Shown piece after piece: positions 5,262 through 9,972 of a stretch of 9,972 bases of DNA; the stretch's first letter is position 1; every line of letters starts with the position of its first letter. The notes beneath the pieces are model-generated. The model saw only the letters and a program-made list of their open reading frames with translations, ran no database searches and was not told where the DNA came from. Source of the stretch: Burkholderiales bacterium (GTDB lineage Bacteria > Pseudomonadota > Gammaproteobacteria > Burkholderiales > SG8-39); the NCBI GenBank assembly GCA_919902965.1, contig CAKKSJ010000065.1, positions 1 through 9,972 of the forward strand. Reading direction: 5' to 3'. The position numbers were made by a program, and so were the translations under genes.

Positions 5262-5367
5262 TCAGCCGGCTCCCGAATCCCGCTTCGAGGCCGGTGACGT
5301 GGTAGTGCTGGGCGAACTCGACGCGCTCGAAGCGGCGGGGATACGCTTGCTGCGGGGGACGAAATAG
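5262..5367 (+). pseudogene. Antiporter RCK_C remnant, right piece with original stop
   Basis: From CCG at 5266 the frame encodes PAPESRFEAGDVVVLGELDA and continues LEAAGIRLLRGTK to a TAG at 5365-5367, nearly the same as the last 35 residues of the intact antiporter (bases 1696-1800). By-eye nucleotide identity is about 91% with a single 3-base deletion; most changes are silent. No start codon or upstream domain is attached. Similarity fades after the stop codon. TCAGC at 5262-5266 is shared with 4392-4396 and marks the left edge of the homology. Confidence 0.88.
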
Positions 5368-5417
5368 AGGCAATTGAATTCCGGGTTTTCGTGGCAGCCG
5401 CAATCTGTCGTATCCAA

Positions 5418-7214
5418 TCAGGTGCAGCCCGGCCCGCCCGCATCTTTGGCCAAGACCAGCAGCGGCGTTATCGCAGCCGGATCCGCGGCGAGTGCCTGTG
5501 CAAGTATGCCGACGGTTTCCTGGCATCGCTGCGGCGAAGTGTGCATGGCCTGGGCGAGCAGGCGGCGCGCCTCGGCTGACTGGCCGGCAAAAGCGAGAAA
5601 TACGACCCTGCGCACGATGAGGGCATTGGACGGAAAGTAGCGCGCGGCGCGTTCGCTCATTTTGAGTTGTTCGGAAATATCGCGCCGATCCAGGGGGGCG
5701 CCCAGCAAGATCCAATACTCTGCCGCGGGCGCGAGCGGACCCTGCGCGAGGGCACGCATAAGCGCGGCGTCACGCGCGGCAGCGGCGGCGCCGGCAACAG
5801 TCAAGGGGGTTTCGATACTGCGTGTCGCGTTCAAGCGCACATAGTCCCTGAGCAATATCACCATAGTCAGCGCCAGCGCGATGCATGTTCCTGCCACCGC
5901 GGTGCGCGTGAAACGCGCTGCAGCGCGCGAACCCGAGCGCTGCGTCGCAGCCAGCCCCGCCAGAAGCGCGGTGAGGCCGAGGAAATGGGTGCTCCACAGT
6001 GGGAATTCGAACATCGAATGAATCGATTCTATGCCCACGGCGGCGATGATCCACCACAGCGCGGGCTGCGGCTTAGCGAAATAGCGCCGCCCGGCCCGCC
6101 ACCACCAGGTACACAGACTCCCGAGTGCCAATGCAGCGCCAACAGCGCCGGTTTCCGCCAGAAGCTGCAGCGGCAAGTTGTGGGGCGTAGTCCAGACCAC
6201 GTTGTCAAATTGCCTCAAGTCCGGCGGTAGCCCCGACTCGAATGCGGCGCCGGCAAATTCGCCTACGCCGGCGCCTGCCATCGGCGCGGCGGCGAAAATG
6301 CGCCAGGCCAGGGACCAAAGCTGCCAGCGCGGTTCGCCGTGTTCGCCCGACATCTCCACCAGGCGATGGAGCGCGCCATGATTCGGCGGGCCGAGATCGA
6401 ACGACTGGTTCAGCCAGGGGACTAGCAGTTGCGCCGCCAGCATCATTACCGCCAGACCATAGGCCGCGAACTTCAGTTGCCGCGATTCGACGCCTGCTTG
6501 CATCCGCCCGGCCAGCCAGCCGAGCAGGGCGAACCACAGCGCGTACAGCAGCGCGCCGCGCGAGCCGGACAGCGCGCAGGCCCAGGCCAGCAATAGCGCA
6601 GCCGCGAGCGCGTAAGCCGTACGCAGACCGGCGCGCTGCCAAAGGAAGAGCAGCGCAGTCGCGCCGAGCGCGAGATAGTTGGCATACAGATTGGGCTGCG
6701 CGATATTGCCGTAGGCGCCGTTGTGCAGTGGATCGTGATGCAGTTCGGCGACAATATCCTCGAGCAGAGCGGGGCGGCCGTAGAACTGAATCGCGCCTGC
6801 CGCTGCGTTGGCGAGTGCACCTGCGAGCAGGCATGCCGCAAGCACACCCGCCGCGCGCCCCATGCCGGCGGTAGCCGCCAATTGCGAGCCTAGCCAAAGG
6901 AGTAGCGCTGCGTACAGCACGTAAAGCGCCCCGAGCAGAGGCAGTTGCAGATATACCGGCTTGCCGAGGAGCGCTAGTGCAAGGAGAAACAGCGCGAACG
7001 CGCCCAGCCAAAGCGCCGGACCCGGCAGCGCTACGAGCTTGGTGCCGCGTGCGCTCAGCGCAGCGAGCGCGGCGGTGACGCCTAGCGCCGCGGCCAGCCA
7101 TTCGGCCTGGAAAAGCTGGGGGTAAGGCAGCAGAAACGGCAGTATGCTCAGACCGCCGGCGAGCAGCAGGCTCACAGAGTCAGATCGCGCGTTCCTGCTC
7201 ATGTCGGCTTGCAC
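5418..7214 (-). CDS. PglL/TfpO-type O-oligosaccharyltransferase-like membrane protein (Wzy_C family)
   Basis: A 598-residue polytopic inner-membrane protein of the O-antigen ligase / protein glycosylation ligase superfamily, expected to transfer a lipid-linked glycan to a periplasmic acceptor. About 10-12 hydrophobic helices cover residues 12-455. PglL-like landmarks are GNIAQPNLYANYL (169-181), SGSRGA (216-221), the periplasmic loop with TPHNLPLQLLAETG (343-356; His345 matches the essential loop His of the family) and FEFPLW (402-407), the sequence that distinguishes PglL-type ligases from WaaL. A soluble helical C-terminus (about 465-598) corresponds to the Wzy_C_2 region. Start: GTG at 7214, with AGGAGGA at 7227-7221 and 6 nt spacing; the ATG at 7202 is 18 nt from that SD. 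The adjacent prepilin gene suggests a pilin substrate, but a strong terminator lies between the two, so separate expression is likely. It converges on the antiporter remnant. Confidence 0.85.
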   Translation of the reverse strand: MQADMSRNARSDSVSLLLAGGLSILPFLLPYPQLFQAEWLAAALGVTAALAALSARGTKLVALPGPALWLGAFALFLLALALLGKPVYLQLPLLGALYVLYAALLLWLGSQLAATAGMGRAAGVLAACLLAGALANAAAGAIQFYGRPALLEDIVAELHHDPLHNGAYGNIAQPNLYANYLALGATALLFLWQRAGLRTAYALAAALLLAWACALSGSRGALLYALWFALLGWLAGRMQAGVESRQLKFAAYGLAVMMLAAQLLVPWLNQSFDLGPPNHGALHRLVEMSGEHGEPRWQLWSLAWRIFAAAPMAGAGVGEFAGAAFESGLPPDLRQFDNVVWTTPHNLPLQLLAETGAVGAALALGSLCTWWWRAGRRYFAKPQPALWWIIAAVGIESIHSMFEFPLWSTHFLGLTALLAGLAATQRSGSRAAARFTRTAVAGTCIALALTMVILLRDYVRLNATRSIETPLTVAGAAAAARDAALMRALAQGPLAPAAEYWILLGAPLDRRDISEQLKMSERAARYFPSNALIVRRVVFLAFAGQSAEARRLLAQAMHTSPQRCQETVGILAQALAADPAAITPLLVLAKDAGGPGCT

Positions 7215-7220
7215 ACCGAA

Positions 7221-7227
7221 TCCTCCT
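7221..7227 (-). promoter_or_regulatory. Strong SD that sets a GTG start for the ligase gene
   Basis: AGGAGGA on the minus strand, 6 nt before the GTG at 7214. It is too far from the in-frame ATG at 7202, so it decides the start. Confidence 0.7.
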
Positions 7228-7297
7228 GGCGCGAATTATGAATTCGTGTTTGCCGATGATGATGGAGTGTAGCTGGAGATATTGGATCGGTGGAAAA

Positions 7298-7323
7298 GAA
7301 AAAGCCCGCCGAAGCGGGCTTTT
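7298..7323 (-). terminator. Rho-independent terminator after the prepilin gene
   Basis: On the minus strand AAAAGCCCGC and GCGGGCTTTT form a perfect 10-bp stem (7323-7314 with 7309-7300) closed by a TTCG tetraloop, followed by TTCTTTTCC. It begins about 20 bp beyond the prepilin stop. It should insulate the ligase gene, at least in part, from pilin transcription. Confidence 0.9.
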
Positions 7324-7343
7324 CAACTTGAGCGGCAACGCTA

Positions 7344-8021
7344 TTACATGTTCTTGCAAAGCAGATACTGGTTGGTGCCGGTTTCCGCATAAGCCACCGT
7401 GGGCGCTGTTGCTGAGGTCGCCGGATTCGGGCCGGTCTGCAGCAATCCCCTTACCTGTCCTGTAGTAGACGTGGAGTCGTCCATCTGCGTGTCCACCGCA
7501 ATCGCGATTTTGTCCGGCAGGTTGCTCGAGCAGACGATATTGGACGTATAGCCCATGCCGCCCGTCTGCACGCCCATGATGCCGTTCGCGGCGTTGGCCG
7601 GCTGCGATGCCGACGCGCCCGCGCCGGCTGCGGTCGTGCCGCCTACGAAACCGGCCAGCCGCAAGTGCCACCAGAACAGGTTGACCTCGGGCGCGGCGAC
7701 GGTGGTCGCGACGGAGTTGTTGTATAGATTGGGTGAGACCGGGGTGGCCGCGCAGGCACCGGTACACAACTGGCCGTTGCCGTCGCCGTTAATCGCGCCC
7801 CAGCGGGAGTTCGCGTTCAGGTCATCGCCCGGCAGGGCACGATAACGGTCCTGGTAGGAATTGACCGCCGCGGTAATGCCGTTGAAGTCGTTGACCACGT
7901 TCTTGATCTTGGCCTGGGTGATCATTTCCTGGCCTTTCAAGATGCCGCCCAGTAGCAGGCCGATGATCACCAGCACAATGGCGATCTCGACCAGGGTAAA
8001 GCCGCTTTGTCTTGCTTTCAT
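7344..8021 (-). CDS. Type IV prepilin-like protein with N-terminal methylation motif
   Basis: A 225-residue secreted pilin or pseudopilin. Its type III signal MKARQSG|FTLVEIAIVLVI has the prepilin peptidase site after Gly7, Phe8 as the methylated residue and Glu12 as the conserved Glu5 of the mature chain, then a hydrophobic helix to about residue 30 and the amphipathic extension QAKIKNVVNDFNGITAAVN. The YQDRYRALPGDD motif (56-67) is typical of a large-pilin group in betaproteobacteria. Four cysteines (86, 90, 164, 222) could form two disulfides, one of them closing a C-terminal loop. Ala/Ser/Pro/Thr-rich stretches (about 129-147 and 198-208) are the type of segment PglL-like ligases glycosylate; this is an inference. 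Start: ATG at 8021 with GGGGAG upstream; an in-frame ATG at 8075 would put 18 residues in front of the signal. It is followed by a strong terminator. Whether it is a major pilin, minor pilin or T2SS pseudopilin cannot be settled here. Confidence 0.88.
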   Translation of the reverse strand: MKARQSGFTLVEIAIVLVIIGLLLGGILKGQEMITQAKIKNVVNDFNGITAAVNSYQDRYRALPGDDLNANSRWGAINGDGNGQLCTGACAATPVSPNLYNNSVATTVAAPEVNLFWWHLRLAGFVGGTTAAGAGASASQPANAANGIMGVQTGGMGYTSNIVCSSNLPDKIAIAVDTQMDDSTSTTGQVRGLLQTGPNPATSATAPTVAYAETGTNQYLLCKNM

Positions 8022-8127
8022 ATCATCTCCCCCATTGGAGAACATTAGTGGTGGGGAGGTATTAGCAATATCCATGCCCGGTTTTAAGTAAAATATTCCA
8101 CAGATTGGGGCCTATCCCGGCCAGGAA

Positions 8128-8165
8128 TTGTCGGAATACAGACAGATATGTCGATATTCTGACAA
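8128..8165. promoter_or_regulatory. Long inverted repeat between the TPR-like and prepilin genes
   Basis: TTGTCGGAATA (8128-8138) and TATTCTGACAA (8155-8165) are 11-bp arms with one mismatch and a 16-nt spacer that itself contains GACA-GATA-TGTC. It starts 6 bp after the upstream gene's stop (minus strand) and 107 bp before the prepilin start. It could be an operator for the pilin promoter or an mRNA hairpin ending the upstream operon; no T-run follows it, so a simple terminator is unlikely. Confidence 0.5.
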
Positions 8166-8171
8166 ATTACC

Positions 8172-8903
8172 TTAGCCCTTATCCTTTTTCGCTGCCTGCT
8201 TCAGGCGTTCCTCTATTTCCCGCAGACGGCCATCCAGGAACTTCAGTTCAGCGGGGTCGGTGATCCTGCCGCTGTCGAGTAGGCCACCTATCATCAGCCG
8301 CGCGGTTTCCAGTTCATTCAGGTTCTCGCGGATGAAAATTTCCATGGTCTTCGCCCAGGCCGGCACGTCCTTGGCCGTGGTGTATTCGCGCAAAGCCGCC
8401 GCATATTTGAGCGCCAGATTCATGTCCTGTAACCGGTGCTTGGCGAGGAAAGCGGCGTGCGCGAGCCAGGGCCAGCGCCGGTTGGGGTCGAGCAGGTATT
8501 GGTGGTAGACGAAATCGAGCATGCGGCGTTGGCGCGCTTCATCCGGAACCTCGGCGTACAGGCGGCTCGCCGCAAGCAGCGGGTATTGCCCCAGGGGATC
8601 CAGTTCCAGGATACGCGCTAGCCAGACCTCGACGCGGGCGTAATCCAGGTCCTTATAGGGCACTCTGCTGCCGGACTGGTAATCGAAAGCCTGCAGTTGC
8701 AGCATCAGGATTTTGGCCAGCGCGATCGGCTCGCCGAAGCTGGCCAGGCGCAGCAATGAACTTGCGGGCGCGGGCATCAGGTCCGGCGCCCTCGCCTGGG
8801 GCGCGGGCAGCGCGGCATGCAGGCCGATCTGCAAGGCCAGGCCCGCGGCAAGCAGGGCCAGCACCGGCGCGGAAACATGGCTCAGCGGGCGTTCGTCGCG
8901 CAT
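8172..8903 (-). CDS. Membrane-anchored TPR-like helical protein of unknown function
   Basis: A 243-residue protein, not assigned to a named family. After MRDERPLSHVS it has one hydrophobic segment (about 12-34), a Pro/Ala-rich stretch, and then an all-helical, probably periplasmic part with TPR-like spacing (for example the LDYARVEVWLARILELDPLG region and LKYAAALREYTTAKDVPAWA), ending in a charged coiled helix, LREIEERLKQAAKKDKG. The ATG at 8903 shares one base with the permease stop (TGATG), so the two genes are translationally coupled and probably act together, perhaps as an accessory or adaptor subunit of the transporter. The frame stays open up to 9773, but that upstream part is antisense-like to the permease reading and is Arg/Pro/Gly-rich, so it is not coding. 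SD is weak, as often in overlapping genes. Confidence 0.75.
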   Translation of the reverse strand: MRDERPLSHVSAPVLALLAAGLALQIGLHAALPAPQARAPDLMPAPASSLLRLASFGEPIALAKILMLQLQAFDYQSGSRVPYKDLDYARVEVWLARILELDPLGQYPLLAASRLYAEVPDEARQRRMLDFVYHQYLLDPNRRWPWLAHAAFLAKHRLQDMNLALKYAAALREYTTAKDVPAWAKTMEIFIRENLNELETARLMIGGLLDSGRITDPAELKFLDGRLREIEERLKQAAKKDKG

Positions 8904-9673
8904 CAGAAGTTTTTTCGCTGCAGGTCGAACAGCGCTGCGCCGCACACCAGCAGCAGGTACACCGCAGTTTGCGCCAGCAGCTGCGCGATTTCCGCCGTTG
9001 TCGGTGCGGCGTAGATCAGCCAGCCGGTCTGGGTCATGCGCTCCAGGCCGGGGAGCAGGAAGGCGATCGCGTCGATAAGCAAATCGACGAGTTTCTGGCC
9101 CAGGCTGAGGCTGTCCGACAAGGGGTTGGCGGCCATGATCTGCAGCGCGCTGATCGAGCGCGAGAGCAGATAGAAGCCGGTGACGGCCGCAAGCGCCGAC
9201 ATCACCTGCGTCAGCGTAAGCACGCAGAACAGCGCGAACGCCGTCACCAGCAGCAACTCGCAGGCGAGCGACAGTCCCCACAAAGCAACCCGCGCCGCTG
9301 GCGCAAACAGCGCGAGCGGCAGGCTGAAGATCAGGGCGAGTGCCAGCGCGACCGCGGCGTAGCCCACAAGCTTGCCGAAAAAATAGCTGCTGCGCCGCAA
9401 CGGCCGCGACAGGATCAGCTCCATCACTTTGTCGTTGAATTCGCGCACCATGCTGGTGACGACGAAGCTCGCCAGCATGAACACGGCGCCGAAGCGCAGC
9501 ACAGCGGCGAGCAGCGCCGCCTGGATCGGATTCGATTCGGTGATCGCCACCTGCTGCAGGAACTGGGTGAACGCGAGACCCGCGGCCACCAGGATCAGCG
9601 CCAGCATGAGCAGGCGGTTGCGCAGCGCCTCGATCAGGGTGTAACGGGCGATAGGCAGGATATGGCGCAGCAT
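8903..9673 (-). CDS. ABC-2-type transporter permease subunit
   Basis: A 256-residue integral membrane protein resembling NosY/ABC-2-type permeases. A cytoplasmic amphipathic N-terminus (MLRHILPIARYTLIEALRNR) leads to TM1 (about 21-40). TM2 (about 53-75) is followed by the cytoplasmic loop REFNDKVMELILSRPLRRSS (about 77-96), the family's characteristic E-x-K-x-x-E-x-x-L-x-R-P-L motif that contacts the ATPase. Further helices follow at about 98-125, 130-175 and 230-248. Start: ATG at 9673 with only a weak purine-rich stretch (GAAAG) upstream. It is the first gene of the minus-strand unit and overlaps the next gene by one base. No ATP-binding subunit gene is in the window: the neighbour upstream is divergent, so the ATPase must be encoded elsewhere. 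The substrate is unknown. Confidence 0.85.
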   Translation of the reverse strand: MLRHILPIARYTLIEALRNRLLMLALILVAAGLAFTQFLQQVAITESNPIQAALLAAVLRFGAVFMLASFVVTSMVREFNDKVMELILSRPLRRSSYFFGKLVGYAAVALALALIFSLPLALFAPAARVALWGLSLACELLLVTAFALFCVLTLTQVMSALAAVTGFYLLSRSISALQIMAANPLSDSLSLGQKLVDLLIDAIAFLLPGLERMTQTGWLIYAAPTTAEIAQLLAQTAVYLLLVCGAALFDLQRKNF

Positions 9674-9707
9674 GGATCTTTCGACGGATAGTGCGTTTGC
9701 GGCAAAT

Positions 9708-9733
9708 GCCCGGCGCGAAGCGGGGTGCCGGGC
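9708..9733. repeat. Perfect 7-bp inverted repeat in the divergent intergenic region
   Basis: GCCCGGC (9708-9714) and GCCGGGC (9727-9733) flank a 12-nt loop, 35-60 bp upstream of the permease start, and would form a GC-rich hairpin in its leader. It could also be an operator. No T-run follows on the minus strand. Confidence 0.4.
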
Positions 9734-9753
9734 GCGCCTTTCTCAGGTTAAAC

Positions 9754-9777
9754 TGCAAGCATAACAAGTGCAAGCAT
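9754..9777. repeat. Direct repeat TGCAAGCAT x2 just upstream of the divergent gene
   Basis: TGCAAGCAT occurs at 9754-9762 and 9769-9777 with 15-bp periodicity, ending 1 bp before the ATG at 9779. It may be a regulatory site or chance. Confidence 0.45.
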
Positions 9778-9778
9778 C

Positions 9779-9972
9779 ATGGCCACCACCAAACTGACCC
9801 GCGCCTATCCGCTGCTACTCTCCCGCTACTGGCGGCTTTTGTTCGTGGCCATGTTGCTGTTGCTGCACCTCACCGCGATGCGCGGCGTAGAAGACTTCTG
9901 GGCGCGCGCGCTGATGCTCGCCCACTTCGGCCTGTTCATCCTGTGGCAGCCGTTCATGCGCGGCGAGCAGAG
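9779..9972 (+). CDS. N-terminus of a membrane protein, possibly a sensor kinase, cut by window end
   Basis: Only the first 64 codons are visible. The ATG at 9779 opens MATTKLTRAYPLLLSRYWRL, followed by a hydrophobic helix (LLFVAMLLLLHLTAM, about 20-34), a short charged link (RGVEDFWAR) and a second hydrophobic helix (ALMLAHFGLFILWQPFM), then RGEQ. A two-helix start ending in LWQPF-RGE is reminiscent of some betaproteobacterial sensor histidine kinases, but this cannot be confirmed from a fragment. No clear SD is seen. It is transcribed divergently from the ABC permease unit, with 105 bp between the starts. Confidence 0.6.
   Translation, partial: MATTKLTRAYPLLLSRYWRLLFVAMLLLLHLTAMRGVEDFWARALMLAHFGLFILWQPFMRGEQ

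Larger units (their letters stand above)
4397..5266. mobile_element. About 870-bp inserted segment carrying a HigBA-like TA operon
   Basis: Removing one TCAGC-to-TCAGC unit (870 bp) fuses the two antiporter remnants in frame, reading RRRAGVQ-PAPESRFEAGDV, which matches the intact gene through to its stop. The segment contains a complete toxin-antitoxin pair, its operator and about 165 bp of palindrome-rich noncoding DNA. It has no transposase or integrase gene and no clear terminal inverted repeats. The two ends share a weak direct similarity: GGTGCTTGCATTTG at 4397-4410 and GGTGCTGCATCTG at 5243-5255. The mechanism of insertion is unknown. Confidence 0.5.

Noticed and set aside
4397..5266. 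Insertion sequence or CRISPR array in the inserted segment
   Set aside because: No transposase, no terminal inverted repeats and no regularly spaced repeats; the segment holds only the TA pair and palindromes.
6205..7101. Alternative 298-codon minus frame and a 210-codon plus frame in the ligase gene
   Set aside because: Arg-rich low-complexity shadows of the PglL-type coding sequence, with no domain.
8075..8135. Sigma54 (-24/-12) promoter for the prepilin
   Set aside because: TGGCCGGGATAGGCCC on the minus strand has GG and GC at the wrong spacing (9 rather than 10 bases) and lacks the TTGC element.
8756..9691. Plus-strand 311-codon frame over the permease
   Set aside because: Gln/Arg/His-rich antisense shadow of a hydrophobic membrane protein; no SD and no domain.

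Overview
The window is GC-rich, densely coded proteobacterial DNA. The gene families (CPA2 antiporter, a type IV prepilin next to a PglL-type ligase, HipA/YjjJ, FitA and HigB/HigA modules) fit a betaproteobacterium; that assignment is an inference from gene content and style, not from a marker gene.

Layout. Positions 1-1800 (+) hold most of a Kef/YbaL-type monovalent cation:proton antiporter, cut off at its 5' end by the window edge. Positions about 1801-5260 form an accessory block of toxin-antitoxin (TA) type genes: a HipA/YjjJ-like kinase toxin (+), an orphan FitA-like antitoxin (-), a 95-aa antitoxin-like protein (-) and a complete HigB/HigA-like pair (-). Each has its own promoter or operator-like palindrome or repeat. 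The block ends at 5262-5367 with a second, degraded copy of the 3' end of the antiporter gene. A further piece of that second copy lies at about 4318-4396. The two pieces join in frame if about 870 bp, exactly the segment carrying the HigBA-like operon, is removed; a 5-bp TCAGC flanks the segment on both sides. The window therefore seems to record an island next to an antiporter gene, with a TA cassette inserted into the duplicated gene end.

Positions 5418-9673 are ordinary chromosome read on the minus strand: an ABC-2-type permease and a small TPR-like membrane-anchored protein (overlapping, one operon), a type IV prepilin-like protein followed by a strong UUCG-loop terminator, then a PglL/Wzy_C-type oligosaccharyltransferase-like membrane protein. 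The pilin and ligase are a plausible substrate and enzyme pair for O-linked pilin glycosylation. A divergent membrane protein gene starts at 9779 (+) and runs off the window.

The most interesting part is the TA block: the split antiporter remnant, a 27-bp repeat shared by the ends of two TA modules, and a poorly characterised antitoxin-like gene with its own palindromic operator but no visible partner.
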